Positions 17,666 to 27,957 of a stretch of DNA of 64,000 bases are shown piece after piece; positions within the stretch are counted from its first letter, which is position 1, and each line of letters opens with the position of its first letter. Position numbers and translations under genes: made by a program. The DNA is from Marinobacterium nitratireducens (GTDB taxonomy: Bacteria > Pseudomonadota > Gammaproteobacteria > Pseudomonadales > Balneatricaceae), in assembly GCF_014645375.1 (NCBI RefSeq), contig NZ_BMLT01000001.1, positions 304,767-368,766 of the forward strand. The letters are read 5' to 3'. The notes under the pieces were generated by a model. It worked only from the letters and a program-made list of their open reading frames with translations, did not search any database and was not told the DNA's origin.

Positions 17666-19225
17666 TCAACGGTGATCGGAGCGCTGCCCGAAATGGAACT
17701 GCACGACGCGACCCAGCCAGGGCAGCCAGCCCGGGTTCAGGTCCAGGCCCGCGAGGCGCACCTCCAGGCGGGTGTGTGACATCTCCAGGTGCATATCCAG
17801 ATGGCTCGCGCTATAGCGAACGCGCGCCGGCAGCGCGAGCAGCGACGGCTGCCAGAGCCCGGATGCGCCGTACCAGTCCTGCGCCAGCGCCTCGATGCGC
17901 GGGCGCTCCGGCAGCGCGGGCAGCGCGGCGAGATCCTCGCGATCGTCCAGCCCGAGCTGCATCGCCAGAAAGGACGTCAGCGGATCCTGCTCGTTCAGAT
18001 CGAGCAGCTGTGCCACTCGATAGAGCCAGATCCAGCCACTGGGCAGCGCTTCGCGGTAGTCCGCCATGATCGCCTGCAGGCCGGGCCGGTTCAGAAAGTT
18101 GAGCAGATAGAGGGCGCCGCCCTGCCCGGTATAAAACTCGGGTTCCGCCCCGCCCCCTGTCTGCTGATCGTCCGGCGCCCTTATGGCGACCCGGTGCAGC
18201 GGGTGTGGCCGCGGATTTTCACTGTCGGGTGCCGGTGATTGCGCTGTTCCCCCGCTCGCCGGCAGCGCCTGAATCGAAATAGTGGGCGCGTCGGAACGAG
18301 AGGGACGACGGTTATCCAGCGCTCGGTTGCAGGATTCACCTGGGGCTGCTGGTTTGTAAGCCGATGCGCTGGGCTTTGCCGCAGCGCCGTGCCGCGCGCT
18401 TTGCGGGGTGCTTTCTGTAGCAGGGCGCGGGCCCGGGGGCGGTGCGGCAGTGGATTGCGCGGCGCTGACGGGAGACGGAACAGGCCCGTTGCCGGTGGTG
18501 TCGCCCAGGCGCTTCGCGATGGCGCTGACAGTCGCCGTGGCGGACTGGATCAGCATCAGCGGGGCCGATTCCTGTGCCATCAGCAGGGCCGACAGCTGAA
18601 AGCGGGGGCTGTCGGGCGTCAGGGTTTGCAGTGCCGGGCGCCAGCGCGCCAGAACCTGTGGCGCCAGGCGGACGTCGGCACGGCTGCGGGGCGCCGTCGC
18701 CCGGCTATCCAGCCGGTAGCCGTTTTTCCAGCACAGTTCCGCGATCAGCTGTTCGGCGCTCCTGTCGTCCAGCGCCTGCCAGACCCGGGCAAGCTGTTGC
18801 CTGCCGTGCAGACGCTGTGTCAGCGCGTTGAGGTGCGTCAGGTTGTCTGCCAGCAGCGAGCCGATTGCCTGACCGGGCGGCATCCCGAACAGACGTGACC
18901 AGCGCCGCCAGTACCAACGTTGCGCGGCGACGCCCGCGGCGAGGTCCGACAGCAGCGCCGCGAGCATATCCTGTTCGCTGGCGAAGCGCATGATGTTGCC
19001 GGGGTCGCCGTCGTGGTGAAGGTGGCGGCGCACCTGATCCAGCAGTGCCGGCGCTATGCGATCGGCGCTCCCGGTAACATGTATTTGCCGAACGAAGACG
19101 ATTTCGTCGGCACCGGTCTCGGGCCAGCTGGCCTGCTGCAGGTTTCGGCTCACCCGGTCCTGGGCGTCGGCCGGGCCGCGGATGCGCAGGGTGCGAATGT
19201 TGGCGTCGCAGCAAGGGGTCAGCAT
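17666..19225 (-). CDS. eCIS-associated hypothetical protein (519 aa)
   Basis: 519 aa in three parts: an N-domain (1-240) with VFVRQIHVTGSAD and WYWRRWSRLFG; a Pro/Ala/Ser-rich low-complexity linker (about 250-345); and a C-domain (about 355-519) ending in SHTRLEVRLAGLDLNPGWLP and a final GRVVQFHF. Text of this C-terminal type recurs in eCIS loci next to the ATPase. The function is unknown. Tape measure (Afp14 role) is one option because no other gene fits clearly, but the linker is short for that. The gap to the upstream gene is 9 bp. Confidence 0.6.
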   Translation of the reverse strand: MLTPCCDANIRTLRIRGPADAQDRVSRNLQQASWPETGADEIVFVRQIHVTGSADRIAPALLDQVRRHLHHDGDPGNIMRFASEQDMLAALLSDLAAGVAAQRWYWRRWSRLFGMPPGQAIGSLLADNLTHLNALTQRLHGRQQLARVWQALDDRSAEQLIAELCWKNGYRLDSRATAPRSRADVRLAPQVLARWRPALQTLTPDSPRFQLSALLMAQESAPLMLIQSATATVSAIAKRLGDTTGNGPVPSPVSAAQSTAAPPPGPRPATESTPQSARHGAAAKPSASAYKPAAPGESCNRALDNRRPSRSDAPTISIQALPASGGTAQSPAPDSENPRPHPLHRVAIRAPDDQQTGGGAEPEFYTGQGGALYLLNFLNRPGLQAIMADYREALPSGWIWLYRVAQLLDLNEQDPLTSFLAMQLGLDDREDLAALPALPERPRIEALAQDWYGASGLWQPSLLALPARVRYSASHLDMHLEMSHTRLEVRLAGLDLNPGWLPWLGRVVQFHFGQRSDHR

Positions 19226-19234
19226 GGCGGGGCT

Positions 19235-22200
19235 CTACCTGCTCAGGTTGCCGACCACCGCGAAGCGGGAGTCGATGCGAAGACTGGGCTGCACCAGGTT
19301 GACGATGCGGACCTGGGTGCTGTCGGGGCTGTGGTCCTCCACCGCAAGCTCCGCCGCCACCTGCTGGTCAAGGTCCAGAAGCTGCAGCTTGACGCCCGGC
19401 AGAACCGCCCGGTTGAGCCGGACCCGGAATCGCTCGCCGGGTTGCGCCACACGCGGTGCCACGAAGACCGTGCCCCTGACGATTTCCCGGGGATCGCCCA
19501 GCGACGCGAAGATCAGGGCGGCGCGTATCATGTTGCGCATGGCGCTGCGGCTGGCCGCGTCGGCGTCATCGCTCAGTTGCCGGAACCACCAGTCGATGAG
19601 TTCGGCAAGGGTACGGGTGGCGTTGAAGTCGTCCTGTTCGGCCCGTTCCAGACCCGGCCACCAACCCACCTGCTCGACGCGGATACGATCGTCCTCCGCC
19701 AGTTGCCCCCACTGCAGACGAATGGAGCCCGGGAGCAGTGAGAGTTTCTCCAGCAGGCAGGCCTGGCACTGCTCCAGCCGCTCGCGCAGGGTTTGCGCCT
19801 GTTTACGCAGATCCCCCCGACCGCCCTGGGCCAGATCCTCCAGCGAGAATACCCTGGCCGCCTGCTGCTGCGTCTTCAGGCTGCTGGCGGTAAAGGCCGG
19901 CAACGAGAGCCTGGACCATTGCTGCAACACCGAGCGGGTCTGCAGCTGCACGTTGTGCAGGCGCGCCTGCAGGGTGCCGGTCCCGCTGTCGAGGCCCGAG
20001 GGCTTCGGCCGGGCTTCGAAACGGGCCTGACGCAGTTTGCCGAGATAGCCGTACCTGTCGAACGGCGGCAGTTTGGGGCGCAGCGGCCTGAGGCTGGCCC
20101 AGTCGTCCATCGGAATCTCGCAGACGGCGTCGAAGAAGCTGTCGAGCTCCTGTGGCAGGCTGGCGTCGGTATCGCCGTCGCAGCCGGGGACGATGTCGTT
20201 GCGGCCGCGATGACGCAGCGACAGCGGATCGGCCAGGGCGACGGATACCGGCGTTTCGCGCACCCGCACATAGAAAAGTCCCTGCAGCGCGGTGGTCAGG
20301 ATGCGCGAGCGCTCGAGGTTGGCGTCGTGGGCCTGACGCCAGTCCTCTTCGAGCAGGCGCTGAGCCACGCCGTAGTCGCCGAGCTGTTCGTCGAAGTCGC
20401 GGTCGAGGTTTTCCAGGGTTTCGCGCGCGACCCGGATCAGGCCGCTGAGTTTTTCGATCTCGGCGAGTTTGCGGGTGTGTTCGCGCAGTTTGCCCTGCAG
20501 CTTGCGTTCGATCCGGTTGTAGCGCCCCTCGACAATGGAGATCCACTGGGTCAGCACCTTGCCGGCATTGAACAGGGCTTCGTAGCGCTTCTGACTCGCC
20601 ACCAGGCCACGCAGCCGCAGTTCTTTGGCGCTGTCGCCGGCGGCCAGTTCCCTGGCCCGGGCGTCGATTTCGTCTTCGAGCCGGGACGGGTCGACCAGGC
20701 CGAAACTCTGTTCGCTGGCCTTGAGTTTCTTGCGCAGTGCCGAGGCATCGGTGGGGTCGAACAGGTCCTGGATCGTGGTCACCAGATCCTGCATGCCGAA
20801 ATAGGCCTTGCGGTACTCGTTGATTTCGGGGCTGATATGGTCCAGCACGCCGAAGCGGAATTCCTTGGCATCGAAGGCCGGCTTGCTGACGGCGCTCTTG
20901 CCGAGGTTGGCCAACAGGTCGAGGCGCTGCTTGTTGATACCGAGCTCGAACGCGGAATAGGTCTCGGGCTTGGTGGTCAGGTAGGTGGGCGTGCTGCTGA
21001 TGCTGGTGTTCAGCGCCGAGGTCAGCAGGTTGCTGCTGAAACTTTTGCTGAGGCGGGTCGCGGTTTCCGTTGTCGGGGTGGCCGTCCCGGCCGTTGCGGC
21101 GGTGCGCTGCACCGGTGCCGCCGCCGTGACGCTGGCGGTGGCGGCGGAGAGTTCCTCAGGAATCAGATTGGTGTTGAGGCTGGCGTAGGGCAACCAGCGG
21201 GCCACCTGGAGGCCGTTGCCGTCGCCCGCGACACCGCCGGCAAGGGAAGAGAGCGCGACCGTCTGCGAGTCCAGTTGCTGGCGCATCAGCAGCAGCAGGT
21301 CGCGGGTCTTTTCCAGCCGCGAGCGGACGGTGCGGATCTGGTTTTCGATGGCTTCGAGTTCCACCAGTGCCACGGCGTAGCGAATCACCAGACCGTCTTC
21401 GTCCGGCACGGGCACCGGCGGCGGAACCGGGACGTCGTCGACGGTGACCAGCCAGTTGCGATAGAAATCCGGCTGCGCCGGTACGCCGCGATCGTAGGGA
21501 TAGGGCGGGGCGGTGGACGCCGCAGATCCGAGCGCCTGCAGCGCACGGCCGATGACGTTGCCGAACAGGCTGGCCGGGGCGATCGGCGGTAACGCGGGCT
21601 TGGGCAGGTCCAGGTGCCTGAACTGCGCCGGATCCAGCACCCGGTGTTCGATCGCGGGCATGCCGTCGGGGCCGGTCAAAGGCGCTTCGTTGGAGGGCTC
21701 CACGAAGTAGAGCCGGTCGAACTGCACCCGCCAGCGATGCCAGGCGTTGTAGGCGCGCATGTAAAAACGATAGATATCCGCTTCGAGCCGCGTGTCGGTC
21801 GGCGGAATGTCCAGCAGGTCGGGGCGGTAGTCGCGGCGGTCGATCGCCAGCAGCAGGCGGATGTTGTCACCGCCGCCCTGGCGCAGGTCGATGACCCGTC
21901 GCGGCAGGTGTCGTGCGATCAGTTCCGCGACCGAGTCCGACGGCACCGGCACCATGTCGATGCCCAGGTGCTGCGGCAGCCACAGCAGGCCGGGTGCGCC
22001 GGCATCGGGGTTCTGCAGCCAGGGAACGGGCAGCTGACCCGCGGCGGGGAGATAATCCAGGTGCAGGTCGGTGCCGAGAAAATCCTGCAGCGGGGTGTCT
22101 GCGTTGCCCGGCTCGCCGTAGCGCTGCATGGTGCGGCGCAACGCCGCGCTGACCTGATTCAGAAGCACCCGGTAACCGGCACCGTCGACCGCCTCGTATC

Positions 22201-22867
22201 GGCCGGCAGCCTCCGACACCCAGCTCACGCTGTGGTCATCACCGCTGCTTTCGATCGCCAGCAGCGCCAGCGGCACGGCCTGGTTGAAGGCGCCCAGAAA
22301 CTCGCCGTCGACGCGGTCTGCGGCGATCCAGTTCTGCAACTGCTCCGGCGGAGTGGTGGCGACCACTTCCGGCGCTATGGCCAGGCGCCGCAGCTGCACG
22401 CTGGTGACCGCCACCAGACGCGAGTCCCGGGTGGGGTCGAACTCCGCCCGCTGGCAGGGCTCGACGCCGGGGGCATCGATGGTGTCGAGCGTCTGCTGCA
22501 GTGTCAGGTAGTAGACGCCGGTGGCATCGGACGTGGCCGTGCGGGTCAGGTAATGCTCGATCAGGCTGCGCCATTCGGCCTTGAGCGGGGTTTGCAGGTT
22601 CAGCGTCTGCCCCTGCGGCGTAAGCGCAAGCCCCGGGTTGACGACGAAGGTGTCATGGTCCGCGAGTCCGCCTGCGCCGCTGCTGCCAAGGCGCAGGCCC
22701 TGAACCACGCCGGCCGGCCGGCTCTTCAGCAATGGTGCTAGGCGCGCATCGGCGTAGGCCTGCTGGCGATCGAACTCCTCTTCGCCGAGGTGACGCCCGG
22801 CGAACAGGTGCAGCCTCTCCAGTGAAGGAGCGCTGGCAATGGGGCGGTGCAGCACGATGAACGGCAT
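19235..22867 (-). CDS. eCIS-associated large protein (1210 aa), predicted baseplate/appendage component
   Basis: 1210 aa from ATG 22867 (MPFIVLHRPI) with AAGGAG 5 nt upstream. The open frame extends 48 codons further but only across the previous gene, so I reject that. The N-terminus (LHLFAGRHLGEEEFDRQQAY, VVQGLRLG, VNPGLALTPQGQTL) shares its layout with the 577-aa and 299-aa proteins upstream. This is a domain often seen in eCIS and phage-like loci: a fold beginning HxFxGxxLxxxDxxxxQ, with a later GxAxxxxGxxL. A middle region (about 680-930) is strongly helical and probably coiled coil. The role is inferred from position and domain sharing; it could also act as the length-setting protein. 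Confidence 0.55.
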   Translation of the reverse strand: MPFIVLHRPIASAPSLERLHLFAGRHLGEEEFDRQQAYADARLAPLLKSRPAGVVQGLRLGSSGAGGLADHDTFVVNPGLALTPQGQTLNLQTPLKAEWRSLIEHYLTRTATSDATGVYYLTLQQTLDTIDAPGVEPCQRAEFDPTRDSRLVAVTSVQLRRLAIAPEVVATTPPEQLQNWIAADRVDGEFLGAFNQAVPLALLAIESSGDDHSVSWVSEAAGRYEAVDGAGYRVLLNQVSAALRRTMQRYGEPGNADTPLQDFLGTDLHLDYLPAAGQLPVPWLQNPDAGAPGLLWLPQHLGIDMVPVPSDSVAELIARHLPRRVIDLRQGGGDNIRLLLAIDRRDYRPDLLDIPPTDTRLEADIYRFYMRAYNAWHRWRVQFDRLYFVEPSNEAPLTGPDGMPAIEHRVLDPAQFRHLDLPKPALPPIAPASLFGNVIGRALQALGSAASTAPPYPYDRGVPAQPDFYRNWLVTVDDVPVPPPVPVPDEDGLVIRYAVALVELEAIENQIRTVRSRLEKTRDLLLLMRQQLDSQTVALSSLAGGVAGDGNGLQVARWLPYASLNTNLIPEELSAATASVTAAAPVQRTAATAGTATPTTETATRLSKSFSSNLLTSALNTSISSTPTYLTTKPETYSAFELGINKQRLDLLANLGKSAVSKPAFDAKEFRFGVLDHISPEINEYRKAYFGMQDLVTTIQDLFDPTDASALRKKLKASEQSFGLVDPSRLEDEIDARARELAAGDSAKELRLRGLVASQKRYEALFNAGKVLTQWISIVEGRYNRIERKLQGKLREHTRKLAEIEKLSGLIRVARETLENLDRDFDEQLGDYGVAQRLLEEDWRQAHDANLERSRILTTALQGLFYVRVRETPVSVALADPLSLRHRGRNDIVPGCDGDTDASLPQELDSFFDAVCEIPMDDWASLRPLRPKLPPFDRYGYLGKLRQARFEARPKPSGLDSGTGTLQARLHNVQLQTRSVLQQWSRLSLPAFTASSLKTQQQAARVFSLEDLAQGGRGDLRKQAQTLRERLEQCQACLLEKLSLLPGSIRLQWGQLAEDDRIRVEQVGWWPGLERAEQDDFNATRTLAELIDWWFRQLSDDADAASRSAMRNMIRAALIFASLGDPREIVRGTVFVAPRVAQPGERFRVRLNRAVLPGVKLQLLDLDQQVAAELAVEDHSPDSTQVRIVNLVQPSLRIDSRFAVVGNLSR

Positions 22868-22877
22868 GGTCGGCTCC

Positions 22878-24611
22878 TTAGTTGATCTGTCCCACCAGTT
22901 CTTCCCAGCGCCCGGCAAGATCGCCTTCGATGCCGCTGTCGGCGGCACTGTCGAGCACGATCTTGCCGGTGACGGCGGGGTGACGCTCATCCGCTTCCTG
23001 CAAGCGTTCAAGCAGCGCCGGCAGCGTCTCCCGCTCGATCAGCACCTGCAGGGTCGGCCAGACGACGGCGTCGTAGTGCCGTTCGACCCGCAGCAGGAAC
23101 TCGTTGGCCTGCAGGACGCCGGCTGCCCGGTCACCGGCGCGTTCGACGAGCCGTCTCAGCGCCTGCATGCCGTCGTCGTCCGGTGGTCGGCGGACCTCGG
23201 CCAGGCGCTCGAAGTTGATAAAGCGCAGCAGCACGCTGTCTTCGTCCTCGATAACGCTGCCGGGATCGGATGGCGTGGTCGGCACCGAATCATCGCTCGC
23301 CGGCGGTGGCTCGACCGGCTCCGGCAGTTCGCTGCCGCGGGCCAGGACGATGCCGCTGACCGCGGTTTCCGCGGCACGGATCGGGCGGCGCACATACAGC
23401 AGCTGGCCGTCGGCGACGGCATCCCAGATGTGCTGCCAGACGCTGGCATCGGTATCGAGCGCGTGCACCGGCTGCACCGGGTAGAGCTTCAGGCGCAGCA
23501 GATCCAGCTGCGGCAGACGGCGGCTCCCGGGGTCGTAATCCCGTTCCAGCTGGCGGGCGTAGAGTCCATAATCCTGATTGGCCAGCGGCGCCAGCACCAC
23601 GATGTCGATGCTTTCACGGCTGTTGAGATCGATGTTGGGCAGTTCCAGCGACTCGCTGCGAATCAGTGCCAGGTCCGACAGTCGTATGGGGGCGACATGG
23701 ACGTTGAAGTGCTCGGGGAAATAGCCCTGGTGGCCGTTGACCGCGTCGACGGCGTCCTTCGGTACGGTGCCCACCGGGGGCAGCAGGCTGAAATAGTCGC
23801 GGGCCGCGAAGTGGTTGTCGAGACTGCCGCCGGCGCGTGCCGTGAAAATATCCGCCAGCAGCGCTTCGTACTGGCGCGACAGGTCCCGCTGCTGATCGGC
23901 GCTGCCGCCCTGCGGCCGCGCCGGCTGACGCAGTAGCTGACTGTCGAGCCATTGCGCGGTGTCGTTCTGGATGGCGATAATCCCGAGCGCCACGCTGTCC
24001 TCGGGTATCAGCGCATCGGCCAGCCCGTTGCCCAGCAGTTCGCGCATCAGACTGGCGCGGATATGCAGCGGATTCTGCTGCGGCAACGGCAGCGGCAGGG
24101 GCACCAGCCCCAGCTGCACCGATTCCGTTACCAGGGCGTAGTCGGCGCCGCGTTTGGAGGCCAGGTCGGTGGGGAAGACCTCGGCGATGTCGGTGGCCAC
24201 TTCGACATACTTGAGCACCACCGCGTACAGCCCGCGGTTGAAGTGCCGGTATTTGCTGTTGTTCAGCTGGGCGATAAGCGCCCGGTCGCCGAGACTTACC
24301 AGCAGCTCACTGCTGAGCTGCAGAACCCGTCCGAGTGCGGTGACGGCCTGTCCCGGCTGCAGCCTCAGCAGGCCCGAAAAGCTGTCATATTCCAGTTCGA
24401 GACCGGCAATCACGCCCTGTCCGAGTACCTTGCCGACTTCCCGCAGGCGCTGATCGAGGTAGATCTGGTCCCGCTCCAGGTCCTCGGCGGTAAGCAGGCG
24501 TCCGTCGAAGTAATGGGTGCGGGTCATGCGCGGGTCGATATCGGCGATATGCTCCAGGCTGTCGCCGGCGGCGACCGGATCCCCGAGGGGTTGAAACAGT
24601 ATCTCGCTCAT
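22878..24611 (-). CDS. eCIS-associated protein with shared N-terminal domain (577 aa)
   Basis: 577 aa. Residues about 25-110 carry THYFDGRLLTAEDLERDQIY, GVIAGLELEY and LQPGQAVTALGRVLQL, the best-preserved copy of the domain repeated in this operon. A Pro/Asp-rich linker (PEPVEPPPASDDSVP) separates a C-terminal helical part. This domain is often found in eCIS clusters and in some phage tails near the baseplate genes; its exact role is not known to me. The gap to the gene upstream is 60 bp and to the next gene 10 bp. Confidence 0.6.
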   Translation of the reverse strand: MSEILFQPLGDPVAAGDSLEHIADIDPRMTRTHYFDGRLLTAEDLERDQIYLDQRLREVGKVLGQGVIAGLELEYDSFSGLLRLQPGQAVTALGRVLQLSSELLVSLGDRALIAQLNNSKYRHFNRGLYAVVLKYVEVATDIAEVFPTDLASKRGADYALVTESVQLGLVPLPLPLPQQNPLHIRASLMRELLGNGLADALIPEDSVALGIIAIQNDTAQWLDSQLLRQPARPQGGSADQQRDLSRQYEALLADIFTARAGGSLDNHFAARDYFSLLPPVGTVPKDAVDAVNGHQGYFPEHFNVHVAPIRLSDLALIRSESLELPNIDLNSRESIDIVVLAPLANQDYGLYARQLERDYDPGSRRLPQLDLLRLKLYPVQPVHALDTDASVWQHIWDAVADGQLLYVRRPIRAAETAVSGIVLARGSELPEPVEPPPASDDSVPTTPSDPGSVIEDEDSVLLRFINFERLAEVRRPPDDDGMQALRRLVERAGDRAAGVLQANEFLLRVERHYDAVVWPTLQVLIERETLPALLERLQEADERHPAVTGKIVLDSAADSGIEGDLAGRWEELVGQIN

Positions 24612-24671
24612 GGTGTCTCCTCGCAGCTTTCAGGGCCTTGCCGCTCAAGGGCGCGCAATGCCCATGTCGGT

Positions 24672-25571
24672 TCAGGCCTGCCGGTTGAGCCAGGCCAGCT
24701 GGCTGGCGGTGGTGAGGAAGGGGCGCACCAGATTGTTGATGCTGATCCGTTCCGGATTCACCAGAATATTGGCAGGGTCCGTGGTGTCGATGCTGATCCG
24801 CGCCAGCAGCAGACGGGCGCCGGCCTCGAGCTCGTCGGCCAGGTTGGTGGTGGCGACGCCGCCGGCATCGAGCGCATGCAAGAGCCTTGCATGCAGGCCG
24901 AGCTGTGCGGCCGCCGCCGGGTTGCTCAGCTCCAGCTCGTCCAGCGTCTGCTGTTCCGCGGCGCTCAGGGTCGGCGGCGCGTCCGCGACCGGCGTGTGGC
25001 TGGCCCAGGGGGCAAAGCGCTCGTCGGGTTCCGGCGGCAGTTCGGGAATCAGCTCCAGCTGCACGCTTTCGGCGGTGCGACTCGGCTGCACCGCATCGGT
25101 ACTGAGGTTGAGCTTGCGCGTCAGCACCGGTTGCCTGGCCAGCGGGCAGTCCTTCTGGCGTACCGTGACCTTGAGCCAGAGCCGTTCGGTACCGCCGTCG
25201 TAGCCTTCCAGCAGATCGCCCTCGCTCTGGGCGTCCAGCCACTGGCGCAGATTGATGCAGTAGGTTTCGTGCACCAGCACCTCGCGGCCCAGACCGTCGA
25301 CGGCGATCCCCGGGCTGACCTGAAGCCGCACCAGCACATCGTCGCTGTCGTTTTCGTGGCTGTCCGGGTCCATGCTGACGCGCAGGCCCGCCAGGGTGCC
25401 GTAGCCGTGCAGCCAGTACTGGTGGCGGGTGAGGCGGCGCCGGTGGTAGGCCTGCTCGTCGCGGGTGGCCTCGAGCCCCAGCATCATGCCGGCTTCGTAG
25501 GACACACGGCGCAGCGGCTCCGCCAGCTGGTCGTCCTGTTTCAGTGTCGGCAGGTCGTCCTGGTCACTCAT
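24672..25571 (-). CDS. eCIS-associated protein with shared N-terminal domain (299 aa)
   Basis: 299 aa, the shortest of three related products. The motif GMMLGLEATRDEQAYHRRRL, then YGTLAGLRVSMD and VSPGIAVDGLGREVLV, follows the same plan as the 577-aa and 1210-aa proteins. No membrane segment or signal peptide. Tandem divergent copies suggest hetero-assembly on the baseplate or adaptors for fibres; inference only. It lies 27 bp after the tail protein I-like gene. Confidence 0.6.
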   Translation of the reverse strand: MSDQDDLPTLKQDDQLAEPLRRVSYEAGMMLGLEATRDEQAYHRRRLTRHQYWLHGYGTLAGLRVSMDPDSHENDSDDVLVRLQVSPGIAVDGLGREVLVHETYCINLRQWLDAQSEGDLLEGYDGGTERLWLKVTVRQKDCPLARQPVLTRKLNLSTDAVQPSRTAESVQLELIPELPPEPDERFAPWASHTPVADAPPTLSAAEQQTLDELELSNPAAAAQLGLHARLLHALDAGGVATTNLADELEAGARLLLARISIDTTDPANILVNPERISINNLVRPFLTTASQLAWLNRQA

Positions 25572-25598
25572 GGGACCTCCTCATGGTTCGTCTCCTTG

Positions 25599-27944
25599 TC
25601 AGGCGCCGGCGTTGATATCCCGAGGCGAAAACGCCGCCGGGTTGTGCAGCAGGCCTTCCTGTCCGATACGGGTTTGATCGAGGATTACAGGCGCCGCGTC
25701 GGGCTGCCTCTCCAGATAGGTGTCCACGCCGAGCAGCGGCGACGTACCGAGTATGAAAGGCTGCTCGGTTTCGATAATGCGCCATTGCAGGTGGGCCGCA
25801 AGCTGCTCTCTCAGCATCGTTTCGACGGCGCCGCGTTGCTCGCGGGCGCGGCCGTGCAGCAGCACGCTGACGCGGTGCCCGTAGCGCTCGAAAAAGGCTT
25901 CCACCGCGCGGGCCTCTTCCTCCGTGGCCAGCTCCGGCGCGAACAGCGCCAGAAATTCCCGTGCGTTCATATCGGACAGGATCAGGCTGTCGCCGACGAT
26001 ACTGTTGCCGCTCATGCCGGTGCCGAGGGTCAGCGGGTGCTCGGCGTCGTCCATATTGCGACCGAGGATGGTCGCCAGGGTGCGCCGCAGGCGGAAGTTC
26101 TCCAGTACCACGACTTCACCGCGTTGAACGCCGCCGTCGGTAAGGATGTCCAGCGCCAGGTTGACCGCGGGCAGCGTGCCCTTGTATTGCTGGATCAGGG
26201 TGGCCTGTTTCAGCCAGCGCCGCTGGCGCGGCAGCGGCCAGTGCCCGGGCAGTTCGGTACCGAGCGAGCGGGCCAGCCACTTGAGATTCTGAGGCGGTGC
26301 CGAATCCGGGTGCAGCAGCTGGTCGCTGGCGGCGATACGGCCCTCGATGGGGGTCAGCACGCCTTCGAAGGTCGCCAGCAGCCGCTCACGGGTGTCGGCG
26401 CCGTTGGCCGGACCGCTGGCGTTGTCGGGGTCGAACTGCAGTTCCTGGCGGTACAGCTCCGGCAGGTAGGCTTCCTGATAGGAAAAGCGGGGCTGGTAGA
26501 CCCGGATGGCGTGCAGAACCGGGGTGGTCCGGCCGTTCCCCTGCAGCCGGATCTGCAGCTGCAGATAGCGTCCGGCGAGCCGGCGAACCGGGCCGGAAGG
26601 ACGCTGCAGCAGCAGCTCGAACAGTCCGCGCCGGCCCGGTTCGTGCCCGGACAGGGCCTGCTGGAACGCCAGCTCCGATGGCAGCGGATTCCACGCCGGC
26701 GCCGGCTGCTCGACAAGCTCCGCGCTGCCGCGCTGATCGGGGCTGTCGTAGACGCGCGCGGCCAGGCCGATGGAGCAGCCCGGCGGTATGCAGGCGTCGA
26801 GGTACACCCGGTGCCAGAGGGTGTTGGGCGCGCCGGAGTCCATCACCTCCTGCAGCAATGCGCTGGCCTCGAGGTGGTAGCGGGGCTGGCGCAGCGCGTG
26901 CAGCTCCCGCGGCCGCGGGTCGAAATCCGGGTAATCCGGGTCCGGCTGAGCCTGGTAGCGCAACTGGCCGTCGGCGCAGCTGGCGAAGCGCGGCACCGCC
27001 AGCGACAGCATCGGATAGCGTTCCCTGATCAGGCGGGCTTCGCCGCCGGCCTCCGTGCTGCCGGGATACAGCGCCAGTACCGGGCAGTCTCGGTGGCGGA
27101 ATTCGCCATCGTCGGCCTGCCGCGGCGCCAGCGCCGCCAGACGGCCCGGTGCCGCCAGCGCGAGGTCGACGGCGAAGGGGGCCTCTTGGTCCAGCGTGAA
27201 GTGTTGCAGCGGGCGGTCGGCTATCGGGGAGCGCGCGCGGGCAAGAATACGCTGGTTGCCGGCGCCGTCGTGCACCAGCATATAAACCCGTTGTTCATCG
27301 CCGCAGATCGCCAGGGCTTCCCAACCGGCCGGCAGTGGCTGCTGCCAGGCAAGGCCGAGCGCTCCGGGATTGGTGGTCAGGGGCTCGAAGCGGTCGTCCT
27401 GCGGCGCATAGGACAGTGGCAGCGGCTCGCCGGTGCAACGCATCAGCCGGTCGGCACCGATGCACCAGATGCCGTTGTCGGCATCGACCCAGGCGCGGCG
27501 GGGCGCGACCGGCAGTGAGCACAGGGTTTGCCAGCGACGGCGCAGGTGAAACAGCAGCAGGCCATGTTCATCGACATCGTTGCTGAACGGTGCGGCAAGG
27601 CGGCCTTCGCGGTTCAGGCTCAGATCCCGCAGGGTGCCGGCCGGCGCACTCAGGGCGTTAAGCGTGCCGTCCTTGAGCGTCATCCAGCCGCGACCGCTGT
27701 TGAATTCGACAGCGGTGGCGTCGGCGCCGAGGCGCGCGACCTGATAGTAGGCGTCCACCGCCATCGGTGTCGAGGCCTGCCAGGCGGCGATAGCCGCTGC
27801 CGCATCCCCCGCGGGCAGTCGCAGACTCTGGTTCTGGGCCAGTGTCAGGGCCTGCTTGCCGGCGTGCCACTGCAGCCGCCGCGAGCCCTCGGCGAACTCG
27901 GCTTCGCTGCGCAGCAGGAAGTAGGGGGTGTTGTTGACGTCCAT
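25599..27944 (-). CDS. Phage tail protein I-like baseplate component (Afp12-like)
   Basis: 781 aa. The C-terminal half has the phage tail/baseplate signature of this family: YLPELYRQELQFD and LLATFEGVLTPIEGRI, followed by LKWLARSLG and a leucine-rich IQQYKGTLPAVNLALDIL. The N-terminal ~350 residues contain repeating VDADNGIWCIGADRLMR-type blades that look like a beta-propeller. In eCIS this protein forms baseplate wedges with the J-like protein, whose gene ends 13 bp upstream. Long N-terminal extensions are common in eCIS versions. Confidence 0.85.
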   Translation of the reverse strand: MDVNNTPYFLLRSEAEFAEGSRRLQWHAGKQALTLAQNQSLRLPAGDAAAAIAAWQASTPMAVDAYYQVARLGADATAVEFNSGRGWMTLKDGTLNALSAPAGTLRDLSLNREGRLAAPFSNDVDEHGLLLFHLRRRWQTLCSLPVAPRRAWVDADNGIWCIGADRLMRCTGEPLPLSYAPQDDRFEPLTTNPGALGLAWQQPLPAGWEALAICGDEQRVYMLVHDGAGNQRILARARSPIADRPLQHFTLDQEAPFAVDLALAAPGRLAALAPRQADDGEFRHRDCPVLALYPGSTEAGGEARLIRERYPMLSLAVPRFASCADGQLRYQAQPDPDYPDFDPRPRELHALRQPRYHLEASALLQEVMDSGAPNTLWHRVYLDACIPPGCSIGLAARVYDSPDQRGSAELVEQPAPAWNPLPSELAFQQALSGHEPGRRGLFELLLQRPSGPVRRLAGRYLQLQIRLQGNGRTTPVLHAIRVYQPRFSYQEAYLPELYRQELQFDPDNASGPANGADTRERLLATFEGVLTPIEGRIAASDQLLHPDSAPPQNLKWLARSLGTELPGHWPLPRQRRWLKQATLIQQYKGTLPAVNLALDILTDGGVQRGEVVVLENFRLRRTLATILGRNMDDAEHPLTLGTGMSGNSIVGDSLILSDMNAREFLALFAPELATEEEARAVEAFFERYGHRVSVLLHGRAREQRGAVETMLREQLAAHLQWRIIETEQPFILGTSPLLGVDTYLERQPDAAPVILDQTRIGQEGLLHNPAAFSPRDINAGA

Positions 27945-27957
27945 CAGCAGCGGTCCA

